Of a stretch of DNA of 16,576 nt, positions 1 through 7,122 are shown piece by piece. The DNA lies in contig WJLA01000053.1 of the NCBI GenBank assembly GCA_014728765.1, positions 1 to 16,576 of the forward strand, read 5' to 3'. The notes beneath the pieces were generated by a model. The model saw only the letters and a program-made list of their open reading frames with translations. It had not been told where the DNA came from and ran no database searches. The stretch's first letter is position 1. Every line of letters begins with the position of its first letter. Source of the stretch: Candidatus Peregrinibacteria bacterium (GTDB lineage Bacteria > Patescibacteriota > Gracilibacteria > UBA1369). The position numbers were made by a program, and so were the translations under genes.

Positions 1-1040
1 ATCAATGTCAGTGTCAAAATTATGGCGAATTGAACAGCTGTTTTGAGTTTGAACGGAGAAATTATTTCTTTGGACAATTGATCTTTTCCGATTTTTCTTT
101 TTTGTTTTTGACGTTTGGAAAATTCGTAAATAAGAAATCCTACTATCAGGAGATATAGTAGCATCAAAAGCATTGTTGGCGCAGTGTAATTGAAAAGCTC
201 ATTATTAAGTGTTCTAATTACGATCAGCATTTTAACAAAGCTTGTGGCACATGCTAAAGTTATGGCTGAAACAAAAGGATATTTAATATTTTTGTTTCTT
301 TTGCTTTGTTTACTGAGTGATAATGAAGTCATTGTGCTCGAATAAAATCCTCCAAGGAATCCGGTTAAGCTGATACCTTTGTTTTTGCCCAATAGTCTTA
401 CAAGGATATAGCCAAGGAAATTGATACCGGAAATTACCACTACAATTAACCAAATTTGATATGGATTAATGATATCCAATGTTTGAATACTGATGGGTAG
501 ATTGGAGGTATCAACAAATATATTCAAAATTTCTTGATCATATGATTTGTTTGGCAGGAAAGGAAGAATCACGAAAGCAATCAGAATGAATTTGATAGCA
601 TCAATAATTTCGCCATACTTTATTTTATTCGCAACACTATGTAAGGTTTCTCGCATTGATAAGATCATTGTTGTAATGATGGCTGTTATTATTGGGACTA
701 TTGGTGGAAAATATATGCTTAGTGCTCCCAGAATGAAGACTATGATTGTCGAAATTTCTGTTTTGAAATTGATTTGTTGTTTTGCCAAAGCCAAACTGGT
801 GAAAGGTATTAACAAAAAAATAATCAATGCTATAAAACTGATCATTAGTATGGAAAAATGTATGGTATTGGCTAAAGTTGCAGAAGTGGCTCCCAATAGA
901 GCTATAAGTATATCTGTTCGAATTCCTACGGAAATGATTTGATTTTTCTTGATGTTTTTGGTTTTTTCTCTTTCAATACCAATAATGGCCCCAACCAGCG
1001 CACTGGTAAAAAATTGTATAAATATTTGATTTGTATCCAT
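1..1040 (-). CDS. MgtC/DUF4010-type membrane protein (3' end cut by window edge)
   Basis: I translated this frame by hand from the minus strand. It is open without a stop from the ATG at 1040 to base 1, about 346 codons, so the C-terminus lies outside the window. The N-terminus has the MgtC/SapB signature (FTSALVGAIIGIERE), followed by several hydrophobic helices. The second half has a DUF4010-like motif, GFLGGFYSSTMTSLSLS, close to the family's GGLVSSTATT. It is therefore probably a COG3174-type integral membrane protein, a family of about 420 residues with no settled function; MgtC relatives are linked to magnesium limitation. An in-frame ATG at 1058 would add six residues, but 1040 fits family N-termini better and avoids overlap with a TATAAT-like element. 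The leader is A-rich with no Shine-Dalgarno site. The family call is firm; the function is unknown. Confidence 0.75.
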   Translation of the reverse strand, partial: MDTNQIFIQFFTSALVGAIIGIEREKTKNIKKNQIISVGIRTDILIALLGATSATLANTIHFSILMISFIALIIFLLIPFTSLALAKQQINFKTEISTIIVFILGALSIYFPPIVPIITAIITTMILSMRETLHSVANKIKYGEIIDAIKFILIAFVILPFLPNKSYDQEILNIFVDTSNLPISIQTLDIINPYQIWLIVVVISGINFLGYILVRLLGKNKGISLTGFLGGFYSSTMTSLSLSKQSKRNKNIKYPFVSAITLACATSFVKMLIVIRTLNNELFNYTAPTMLLMLLYLLIVGFLIYEFSKRQKQKRKIGKDQLSKEIISPFKLKTAVQFAIILTLTL

Positions 1041-1056
1041 GTTTTTTTTGTGTTTC

Positions 1057-1067
1057 ATTATATTATA
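1057..1067 (-). promoter_or_regulatory. Tandem TATAAT -10-like element before the MgtC/DUF4010 gene
   Basis: Read on the minus strand, 1067-1057 is TATAATATAAT, two overlapping perfect -10 hexamers just after the terminator at 1087-1116. No good -35 is seen; the region upstream is a T-run. Transcription would start near 1050-1055, giving a leader of about 10-15 nt before the ATG at 1040. AT-rich sequence makes chance matches common. Confidence 0.35.
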
Positions 1068-1086
1068 TACTTTTTTTCATATAAAA

Positions 1087-1116
1087 AAAACACCTGCCAT
1101 AAAGGGCAAGTGTTTT
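1087..1116 (-). terminator. Rho-independent terminator after the lysine-rich protein gene
   Basis: The arms AAAACACCTGCC (1087-1098) and GGCAAGTGTTTT (1105-1116) pair over 12 positions with one non-Watson-Crick pair around a 6-nt loop. On the minus strand the hairpin is followed by a run of T (1090-1083). It sits 16 bp beyond the stop of the 87-residue gene, so it separates that gene from the MgtC/DUF4010 gene. Confidence 0.85.
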
Positions 1117-1132
1117 TCAGTTTTTAATTGGT

Positions 1133-1396
1133 TTATTCTTCCTTGGGCGAAGTTTTTTTGGCTTGTTTGGTTTTGTCAGACGTGCTTTTTTTGGCTGCTG
1201 ATTTATTTTTAGTTGTAGTTTTTTCGGCCTTATTATTGTCGTTTTTTGCGGCTTTCGCCTTTTCAAGCTCATTTAAAAGTGCTTCTTTTCTTGGTCTTGC
1301 TTTTGACTTGTTTAATCTTTTTCTGGCTTTGCTCTTAGGTCTGGAAGCGTTCATAGTGTGAAGACCATGTTGATGACTTGTGTGTGTTTGAGACAT
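1133..1396 (-). CDS. Small lysine-rich basic protein, unrecognised (87 aa)
   Basis: I do not recognise a family. The N-terminus has several histidines (residues 5-13), then a strongly basic stretch (about 18-36, with SRPKSKARKRLNKSKARPRK), a short possible helix (ALLNELEKAKAAK), and a low-complexity Lys/Ala/Thr/Ser tail to the end. It is probably largely disordered and could bind nucleic acid, but no fold or motif proves this. Support for a real gene: it lies between two same-strand genes, starts at an ATG behind an A-rich leader, and is followed at once by a strong terminator. The ATG at residue 15 (MNASRPKS) is an alternative start. The composition resembles the N-terminal tail of the phosphoketolase at 4459. 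The leucine-rich reading frame on the opposite strand is just the complement of this biased composition. Confidence 0.6.
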   Translation of the reverse strand: MSQTHTSHQHGLHTMNASRPKSKARKRLNKSKARPRKEALLNELEKAKAAKNDNNKAEKTTTKNKSAAKKSTSDKTKQAKKTSPKEE

Positions 1397-1422
1397 AACT
1401 TTTCATTAAATATTCAATTTCT

Positions 1423-1445
1423 AGCTCACTTATTTAATATGAGCT
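1423..1445. repeat. Inverted repeat AGCTCA-N11-TGAGCT upstream of the small basic gene
   Basis: Six-base perfect arms (1423-1428 and 1440-1445) flank an AT-only-plus-C spacer of 11 bases. It lies between the metallopeptidase stop (1462) and the start at 1396, overlapping the likely -10 region of the small gene. It could be a weak hairpin for the upstream transcript or a protein-binding site. There is no T-run, so it is not a convincing terminator. Confidence 0.4.
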
Positions 1446-1460
1446 TGTCGGATTTGTCAA
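1432..1460 (-). promoter_or_regulatory. Candidate promoter for the lysine-rich protein gene
   Basis: On the minus strand a perfect TTGACA (1460-1455) starts right after the metallopeptidase stop codon and is followed after 17 nt by TTAAAT (1437-1432). The -35 is good and the -10 is poor. It would let the basic protein be expressed separately from the peptidase. Confidence 0.35.
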
Positions 1461-1461
1461 A

Positions 1462-2205
1462 TTAATTAATGTAGTAGTTTTCGTTCATTTTTAACCAATC
1501 TTTATGTTTTTTATAATCAGGTAGAAATTCTTCAATTTTATTCCAGAATTTTGTTGAATGATTTAAGTAAAACAGATGCGCATATTCATGGACATAAATA
1601 TATCTTTGTACTTCAACCGGTAGTTTGGCCAGGTTTAGATTGAAATTTAAATTGTTGGATGAGGAGCAACTGCCCCATCTGCTTTTTAGATTTTTAAATC
1701 TGATAACGTTAATCGCTTTATGCTCTCTCATTTGTAGATCATTGATAGTTTCGAGACATTGTTTTTGCGTTGTATCTTTATAAAAATTATCAAGTAGCTT
1801 TTTTATTTGTCTTTTTTGCTGTTGCGTACTAAGGTCGTATGAAATGCGAATCTTAAATATGCCATTTTCCAAATGAATTTTGGACCTTTTGTGATGAGAA
1901 AGAGTTATGTTTAGAGGAATTAGTTTTCCCATATAAAAGTGCCGCTCACCTTCGATATATTGATAAGCAATCTTATTGTTAACATTTTGATTCGCTTTGA
2001 TAATCCAATTTTTATGTTTTTCTATCGCATTAATTATTTGTTTTGTAGAGGTGAATTTATTACAACTGATAGAAATGATTTGCGGTTGTTTTATTTTGAT
2101 ATGAATATTTTTTATGTTGATTTTTTTGGCAATTCTCAACTGAAACTTTTGATTTTCAAGTTTGATTTCATGATCCATTTTGATTTGAGTTTTTACCTTG
2201 AACAT
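1462..2205 (-). CDS. YgjP/DUF45-type zinc metallopeptidase
   Basis: This is a predicted zinc-dependent metallopeptidase of the YgjP-like (DUF45, M48-related) family, 247 aa, a usual length. The zinc site is HEYAH at residues 206-210, with a probable third ligand His216 (NHSTKFW). The preceding RWGSCSSSNNLNFNL stretch (176-190) is the family's other hallmark. The N-terminal half is a basic beta-rich domain with the typical YMGKLIPL segment near 91-98. No signal peptide or membrane helix is seen, so it is probably cytoplasmic. The physiological substrate is not known for the family. The start at 2205 leaves 15 bp to the divergent gene at 2221; an in-frame ATG at 2178 (MDHEIKLE) is a plausible alternative and would remove the overlap with that gene's promoter. 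Confidence 0.85.
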   Translation of the reverse strand: MFKVKTQIKMDHEIKLENQKFQLRIAKKINIKNIHIKIKQPQIISISCNKFTSTKQIINAIEKHKNWIIKANQNVNNKIAYQYIEGERHFYMGKLIPLNITLSHHKRSKIHLENGIFKIRISYDLSTQQQKRQIKKLLDNFYKDTTQKQCLETINDLQMREHKAINVIRFKNLKSRWGSCSSSNNLNFNLNLAKLPVEVQRYIYVHEYAHLFYLNHSTKFWNKIEEFLPDYKKHKDWLKMNENYYIN

Positions 2206-2213
2206 GCTATATT
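2185..2213 (+). promoter_or_regulatory. Extended -10 promoter for the small membrane protein gene
   Basis: TTGAGT (2185-2190), 17 nt, then TATATT (2208-2213) preceded by TGC, an extended -10 element. Transcription would begin about 2219-2221, at or next to the ATG at 2221, so the mRNA would be leaderless or nearly so. The -35 half lies inside the first codons of the divergent metallopeptidase gene if that gene starts at 2205. Confidence 0.5.
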
Positions 2214-2220
2214 TTCGATT

Positions 2221-2670
2221 ATGAAAGATAGGCGAAAATCAATTAATTTTTATCAGCACTCTGCAATTAGCGTGCTGGTGATATTTTGTATGTTTTCAGC
2301 GATATTTATTGTTGATTATTATTATCTGGAAGGCAAGTTTTTTGAACAATATTTGGTTGCGCCCGTGCTTGGGATTATTGATTTTTTGCGCTCAGCTTTT
2401 CCGGAAAATGTGGAAAAATCCAAATCTGATTTCATGTTGATAGGCACTGCGTTAGGTATTTACGTTTTTTTAACCTTTTTATTCTATATAATTATTTTCA
2501 GATTCACAAAAAAGCATGATGAATTCGATCAGAATTATTATAATAGTCAGCCAAAAGATAAATTGGTTGTTTCGGTTATGAGTTTACTTTTTAAAAATCT
2601 TTTGATATGTCTTGGTTTATTGGTTTTGTTTATTTTCGGTTTAGCTTTTTTGGCTAATTTTATTTTTTAA
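2221..2670 (+). CDS. Small three-helix membrane protein, unrecognised (149 aa)
   Basis: I do not recognise a family. Three hydrophobic segments stand out: about residues 14-33, 72-95 and 120-148. They are joined by a polar loop with PENVEKSKSD and a charged loop with KKHDEFDQNYYNSQPKDK. The protein has a short basic N-terminus (MKDRRKS), which favours an inside N-terminus by the positive-inside rule. The frame stays open upstream to 1939, but that part is antisense to the metallopeptidase. The ATG at 2221 follows a good promoter and clears the neighbouring gene, so I chose it. The last 30 bp overlap the 3' end of the convergent dihydrouridine synthase gene. There is no sign of a terminator between them. 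Confidence 0.6.
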   Translation: MKDRRKSINFYQHSAISVLVIFCMFSAIFIVDYYYLEGKFFEQYLVAPVLGIIDFLRSAFPENVEKSKSDFMLIGTALGIYVFLTFLFYIIIFRFTKKHDEFDQNYYNSQPKDKLVVSVMSLLFKNLLICLGLLVLFIFGLAFLANFIF

Positions 2671-3681
2671 AATTGTTTGCACTTCTTCGAAATTTTTACT
2701 TTGCATTAATTCCATTCTGGTTTCTTTTGCTCCATCAAAATCTTTACAATACCAGCATAAATGTTTTTTGATAGGGTCAAAAGGTTCCCCCAGAAGTTCT
2801 GAGTGCGCTTTTGATTGTTCAAGAGCGACAATCAGTTTTTCCGCTAATGTTGCATTTTTTCCGTTAAAAACCCAAGGATTGCCAAAGCTGGCTCTTCCAA
2901 TTAATGCTCCGTCGGTGCCGGCATATTCAATTTTTGATTTAGCATCTGTAAGATTTTTGATATCTCCATTTCCAAGTACAAGGGTTTCTGTTTGTTTAAT
3001 AATCTTGGCAGCTTTTTTAATTTCTTCCCAATTAGCCTCTCCGCTATACATTTGTTTGAGTGTTCTTCCATGAATGCTGATAGCTGCGGGTTTGGTTTCA
3101 AGTAAGTTTGAAATCCATTCTTCGGTTATGATTGTATCAAAACCGATACGTGTTTTGACAGAGATAGGTATTAGTTTTCTGGGGAAATCCAAATTTAATT
3201 TGTCCAAAAACGCTTTAATGTCAGGATGGATATCGTTTTGATCGATATTTTGTCCTTCAGACCAATCTTTAGATGCTTTGATACAAGTTCTTATGATTTT
3301 TTTGGCAAATTCAGGTTCTTTTATCAAAGCTGCTCCCGCACCATTGCCGGCAACACCTTTGGAAGGGCAGCCCATATTGATATCAATGCCGTCAAATCCC
3401 ATCTCACATGCTATAAGAGTAGCATTATAGAATGCATCCAGTGTTTTCCCATATATTTGGGCGATAACCGGTCTTTCCATGTTACTGTATTTGAATGCTT
3501 TTAAGGCTTTGATCGCACCATATTTGATGGCTTCCACACTTGTAAATTCGGTAAATGAAATGCTGGGATTGCCATATTTGGCAACAATTAGTCTGAAAGC
3601 GGCATCAGTAACCCCATCCATTGGTGATAAGCCAATAATCGGTTTTTTTATTGATTTCCAAAAACCTTGTGACATATTCAT
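2641..3681 (-). CDS. dus: tRNA-dihydrouridine synthase
   Basis: This FMN enzyme reduces uridine to dihydrouridine in tRNA D-loop or nearby positions using NAD(P)H. Family motifs are all present: the FMN-binding start GLSPMDGVTDAAFR (17-30), INMGCPSKGVAGNGAGAAL with catalytic Cys105, Lys176 in VKTRIG, His204 in SIHGRT, GNGD (237-240) and GALIGRASFGNPW (258-270). At 346 aa the length is normal; a charged insert of roughly 29 residues (about 140-168) lies between the catalytic loop and VKTRIG. The C-terminal helical tRNA-binding part follows. Which Dus subtype and which uridine it modifies cannot be settled from the sequence. ATG codons at 3681 and 3675 are both possible. The 3' end overlaps the convergent membrane gene by 30 bp. 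The upstream gap is shared with the HAD/phosphoketolase promoter. Confidence 0.95.
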   Translation of the reverse strand: MNMSQGFWKSIKKPIIGLSPMDGVTDAAFRLIVAKYGNPSISFTEFTSVEAIKYGAIKALKAFKYSNMERPVIAQIYGKTLDAFYNATLIACEMGFDGIDINMGCPSKGVAGNGAGAALIKEPEFAKKIIRTCIKASKDWSEGQNIDQNDIHPDIKAFLDKLNLDFPRKLIPISVKTRIGFDTIITEEWISNLLETKPAAISIHGRTLKQMYSGEANWEEIKKAAKIIKQTETLVLGNGDIKNLTDAKSKIEYAGTDGALIGRASFGNPWVFNGKNATLAEKLIVALEQSKAHSELLGEPFDPIKKHLCWYCKDFDGAKETRMELMQSKNFEEVQTILKNKISQKS

Positions 3682-3716
3682 TTTATTGAGTAATTGTATT
3701 TAGCATTAATTCAAGT

Positions 3717-3745
3717 TTGCTGTCAAACCAAGCTTTGGTTATAAT
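3717..3745 (+). promoter_or_regulatory. Promoter for the HAD/phosphoketolase unit
   Basis: TTGCTG (3717-3722), a 17-nt spacer, and a perfect TATAAT (3740-3745). Transcription would start near 3752, giving a leader of about 18 nt that is almost all A and T, with no Shine-Dalgarno site. On the other strand a perfect TTGACA (3726-3721) could serve the divergent dus gene, though its -10 is poor. Confidence 0.65.
3726..3740. repeat. Perfect palindrome in the HAD/phosphoketolase promoter spacer
   Basis: AACCAA-GCT-TTGGTT has 6-bp perfect arms and lies between the -35 and -10 of the plus-strand promoter, touching the minus-strand TTGACA of dus. Its position is that of an operator able to block RNA polymerase. 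No regulator gene with a DNA-binding domain is visible nearby. Confidence 0.4.
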
Positions 3746-3769
3746 ATATAAAAGAAAAATAAAAAATAA

Positions 3770-4456
3770 ATGCTAAAAGGAATAATTTTTGACATGGACG
3801 GGACACTTACAATGACTAATGAATTTCATTGTATGTCTTATAATAAGCTGTTTCAAGAATTTGACAGGAATATTACATTTGAAGAATATTACCGAGAATT
3901 TATAGGGAAGGGGGCAATTGCAATTATTAAAGAAAAACTGGCCGGAATTGAATATGATATGAATGAATGTTTACGGAAGAAGGTGCTTTATTTTTGGGAT
4001 TTAATTGAAAATGAAAAAGAAGTTCCATTGGTAGAGGGTATTGTTGATTTTATTGAATATTGCAATCAACAAGGTTATCAAATGACAGTTGCTTCCGGGG
4101 CCAGTTTGGAAAGTATGAATCGTGTTTTGAAAAGAACCGGTCTTGATCAGTATTTTAAGCAATGGTTTTCAGGTCATGATACAAAAGCAAATAAACCGGC
4201 ACCTTATGTTTATGTAAAAGCTTTAAATTTTCTAAAATTGTCAGCAGATCAGACAATAGCTTTTGAAGATTCCATTGCGGGTATAAAAAGTGCCAAATCA
4301 GCCGGGATTAAATGTGTTGCTCTTAAGACTTCCACTATGGAAGAAAAAATAATTGAAGAGGGGGTTAGTGCATTAATTTCAAATTATGAGGAGTTATTGG
4401 AGCGTCTGAATAAAAATCAAAATTATTTAAAAAATATTTTAATTAACCAATCCTAA
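3770..4456 (+). CDS. HAD-superfamily beta-phosphoglucomutase-like enzyme
   Basis: This is a 228-aa HAD hydrolase with a helical cap, of the beta-phosphoglucomutase/sugar phosphatase group. The core motifs are Asp8 and Asp10 in DMDGTLT (nucleophile and acid/base), Ser109 in VASGAS, Lys142 in NKPAP, and Glu166-Asp167 in FEDSIAGIKSAKSAG (magnesium). Thr16 and His20 match the positions used by true beta-phosphoglucomutases to bind substrate and trigger cap closure, so isomerisation of beta-glucose 1-phosphate to glucose 6-phosphate is plausible. A phosphatase acting on small sugar phosphates remains possible. It is the first gene of a two-gene unit; only 2 bp separate its stop from the phosphoketolase ATG, so the two are probably translated together. 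A mutase here would feed stored or imported glucosyl units into the sugar-phosphate pool. Confidence 0.85.
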   Translation: MLKGIIFDMDGTLTMTNEFHCMSYNKLFQEFDRNITFEEYYREFIGKGAIAIIKEKLAGIEYDMNECLRKKVLYFWDLIENEKEVPLVEGIVDFIEYCNQQGYQMTVASGASLESMNRVLKRTGLDQYFKQWFSGHDTKANKPAPYVYVKALNFLKLSADQTIAFEDSIAGIKSAKSAGIKCVALKTSTMEEKIIEEGVSALISNYEELLERLNKNQNYLKNILINQS

Positions 4457-4458
4457 TT

Positions 4459-7071
4459 ATGCCAACTAAAAATGCAAAAAAGGCTGTACCTAAGAAAAAG
4501 ACAGCAGTTAAGGATAAAAAAGCCAAAACTAAAAAAGTTGCGGCATCAAAAAAGACGGCTACCAAGCCGAAAAAAAATAATACAATTGCCAAAAAAACAG
4601 TTAAAGCGGAGAAAAAGGTTGTTAAAACAAAAGCTGTAAAAAAAGCAAAATCAAAAAAAGTCGTTCCAAAGAGTGAACTTTCATTTTCAGGATGTGAACT
4701 GGATAAAAAAACTTTGCAGTGGTTTAAAGACTATCATGCCTATGTTAATTATGTCGGTGCGGCATCACTTTATTTAAAAGATAATTTTCTTCTAAAAAGA
4801 AAACTGAAAAAAGATGATATTAAAGATAGAGTGCTGGGACACTGGGGTACGGTTCCGGGGCTAAATTTTATCTATGCACATTGTAATTATATAATTTCAA
4901 AATATAAGCAAAAATCTATCTTTGTGACTGGTCCGGGTCATGGTGCGCCTGCCAATTTGGCAAATAATTTCGTGGATGGATCAATGGGGGAAAAATATAA
5001 AAAATATTCCAGAGATTTGAAAGGGATGGGTGCTATGATGAAAGATTTCAGTTGGCCATATGGTCTTCCCAGTCATGTGACGCCAGATGTTCCGGGAAGT
5101 ATTTTGGAGGGTGGAGAATTGGGATATTCACTTTCAACGGCATTTGGCGCGGCAATGGATAATCCGGATTTGATGGTGTTTTGTGTAGTTGGAGATGGTG
5201 AAGCTGAAACCGGACCTCTTGCTACGGCATGGCATTCCAATAAATTTTTAAATCCTAAAGAATCAGGAGCTGTCTTGCCGATAGTTCATGTTAATGGTTA
5301 TAAAATATCCGGTCCTTCAATATATTCGACAATGACGGATCAAGAGTTGTCTGATCTTTTCCATGGATATGGTTATGAGCCACTTTTTGTTGTGGATAAA
5401 GAGGAGAATTTGCATCAATGTATGGCAAATGCAATGGAAAAGGCTTATCAAATGATTAAAGATATTCAGAAAAAGGCTAGAAAAGAAAATTGTGTGACAA
5501 AAACAAAATGGCCAATGATCATCTTTAGATCAATGAAAGGCTGGACAGGAACTGAAAAAATAGGTGACAAGAAAATAGAAGACAATTATTTATCTCATGG
5601 TATACCGTTAAAAAATGTGAAGAAAGATAAGGATGAGTTTGAAGCTTTGGAAGAATGGTTGAAGTCTTATCAGATAAATAAGTTGGTTGATCAAAAAGGT
5701 AAGCCTGCTCCAAAAGTTTTGAAAAATGTGCCTAAGGGAGCATTGAGGATGGGAATGGTTAAAGAAGCAAATGGTGGTGAGGTAATGAAGAAATTGGCAG
5801 TGCCTAAGATTGAAAAATACGAATATAAAAATGGAGAAAGGGGGCAAGTATATGCCAGATCAACAAAAATCATGGCTGAATGGCTTAGTGAATTGATGGT
5901 GCAAGATGCCAAGAAAAATAAAATATTCAGATTTTTCTGTCCAGATGAAACCGATTCAAATAAGTTCGGCAAATTATTGCATACTGTTGGTAGAGAATAT
6001 GTTTGGCCTGTTAAGCCGGGAGAAGAATGCATAGTATCAAAAGGTCGAGTTAGTGAAATGCTTTCGGAACATACTTTGCAAGGTTGGCTTCAGGGTTATA
6101 ATCTGACCGGAAGGCATGGTTTGTTTGTTACGTATGAATCATTTGCTATGATCAATGCTTCAATGGTGGATCAGCATTTGAAATTTATAAAGCAGGCAAA
6201 ACGTGTTAAATGGAGAAAACCGATTCCATCACTTAATTATATTTTAAGTAGTGTTGAATGGAGGCAAGAACATAATGGATATTCTCATCAAAATCCAAGT
6301 TTTATAAGTAATATTCTTGAAAAGCATTCTGAACTTTCTTCTTGTTATTTTCCAGCAGATGGGAACACTTTACTTGCTGTTATGGAACATTGTTTTGGAA
6401 CTACTGACAGAGTGAACGTGATTGCCGCCGGAAAACAAGAAATGCCACAATGGCAATCTGTAGCTGAGGCTAAGAAACAGCTCAAAAACGGAATATCCAT
6501 TTGGGATTGGATTGATAAAGAAGGTGCTAAAAATCCTGACGCTGTCTTTGCTACAGCCGGAGATTATATGGTAGAGGAAATGATGGCTGCAATTGATATT
6601 TTGCGAAATGAATTTCCTGATTTCAAAATCAGATTTGTGAATATTTTGGAAATGACAGCAAATGGATTTGGAAATCATAAGAAGACAGTTAATGGATCTA
6701 CTCATAAAGAGTTTTATAAATATTTTACTGAAGATAAGCCGGTAATTTTCAATTTTCATGGATATCCAAATTTGATGAAGAAAATGCTTTGGGGATTACA
6801 AGATGATGGTAGATATGTATTTAATGGTTATATGGAAGAAGGTTCAACGACTACTCCTTTTGACATGCATTATAGAAATGGAACTAGTAGATTCCATGTA
6901 ATAATTCAAGCTATGCAAATGGCTGGCATAAATTCAAAGGATAAAAAATTCTCCAGAAAAGCATGGAATATTCTAAAGAAATATCAAAAGAAATTGGATG
7001 AGCACAAAAAATATGTTGAAAAATATGGAATTGACTTGCCGGAAGTTGTTGATTGGAGATGGGGAAAATAG
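4459..7071 (+). CDS. xfp: Xylulose-5-phosphate/fructose-6-phosphate phosphoketolase with lysine-rich tail
   Basis: This thiamine-diphosphate enzyme splits xylulose 5-phosphate (and often fructose 6-phosphate) with phosphate into acetyl phosphate plus glyceraldehyde 3-phosphate or erythrose 4-phosphate. Residues from about 78 onward are a full-length phosphoketolase of about 790 aa: GHWGTVPGLNFIYAH (127-141), TGPGHGAPANLANNF (157-171), the thiamine-diphosphate motif GDGEAETGP (245-253) with Asn279, DETDSNKF, TGRHGLFVTYESFA, and GSTTTPFDMHYRNGTSRFH near the C-terminus. The odd part is residues 1-71: about 30 lysines, rich in Ala, Val and Thr, only two acidic residues, like the tail of histone H1 or AlgP. 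No later ATG precedes the conserved core and the ATG is coupled to the HAD gene, so the tail appears to be translated. It ends with TAG, 21 bp before a bidirectional terminator. Confidence 0.96.
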   Translation: MPTKNAKKAVPKKKTAVKDKKAKTKKVAASKKTATKPKKNNTIAKKTVKAEKKVVKTKAVKKAKSKKVVPKSELSFSGCELDKKTLQWFKDYHAYVNYVGAASLYLKDNFLLKRKLKKDDIKDRVLGHWGTVPGLNFIYAHCNYIISKYKQKSIFVTGPGHGAPANLANNFVDGSMGEKYKKYSRDLKGMGAMMKDFSWPYGLPSHVTPDVPGSILEGGELGYSLSTAFGAAMDNPDLMVFCVVGDGEAETGPLATAWHSNKFLNPKESGAVLPIVHVNGYKISGPSIYSTMTDQELSDLFHGYGYEPLFVVDKEENLHQCMANAMEKAYQMIKDIQKKARKENCVTKTKWPMIIFRSMKGWTGTEKIGDKKIEDNYLSHGIPLKNVKKDKDEFEALEEWLKSYQINKLVDQKGKPAPKVLKNVPKGALRMGMVKEANGGEVMKKLAVPKIEKYEYKNGERGQVYARSTKIMAEWLSELMVQDAKKNKIFRFFCPDETDSNKFGKLLHTVGREYVWPVKPGEECIVSKGRVSEMLSEHTLQGWLQGYNLTGRHGLFVTYESFAMINASMVDQHLKFIKQAKRVKWRKPIPSLNYILSSVEWRQEHNGYSHQNPSFISNILEKHSELSSCYFPADGNTLLAVMEHCFGTTDRVNVIAAGKQEMPQWQSVAEAKKQLKNGISIWDWIDKEGAKNPDAVFATAGDYMVEEMMAAIDILRNEFPDFKIRFVNILEMTANGFGNHKKTVNGSTHKEFYKYFTEDKPVIFNFHGYPNLMKKMLWGLQDDGRYVFNGYMEEGSTTTPFDMHYRNGTSRFHVIIQAMQMAGINSKDKKFSRKAWNILKKYQKKLDEHKKYVEKYGIDLPEVVDWRWGK

Positions 7072-7091
7072 TTGAAATAATTGTCTGATTT

Positions 7092-7122
7092 AAAAACCCA
7101 TAATTTAACTATGGGTTTTTTT
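7092..7122. terminator. Bidirectional terminator between phosphoketolase and the receiver protein
   Basis: AAAAACCCATA (7092-7102) and TATGGGTTTTT (7110-7120) form a perfect 11-bp stem with a 7-nt loop. T-runs follow on both strands (seven T at 7116-7122 on plus, five at 7096-7092 on minus). It serves both convergent genes. The stop codon of the minus-strand receiver gene (7107-7105) falls in the loop. Confidence 0.9.

Noticed and set aside
547..942. Plus-strand open frame of 131 codons over the MgtC/DUF4010 gene
   Set aside because: It is the complement of a continuous minus-strand frame with clear family motifs; its own translation resembles nothing and it has no promoter or leader.
1128..1361. 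Plus-strand leucine/phenylalanine-rich frame that looks like a small membrane protein
   Set aside because: Its hydrophobic composition is the direct complement of the lysine/alanine-rich minus-strand gene, which has a terminator on its own strand.
1939..2220. Upstream extension of the small membrane protein gene
   Set aside because: The frame is open but antisense to the metallopeptidase; a promoter just before 2221 supports the shorter start.
5525..6759. Several minus-strand frames over phosphoketolase
   Set aside because: All lie inside a well-conserved gene, use biased residues and have no start signals.
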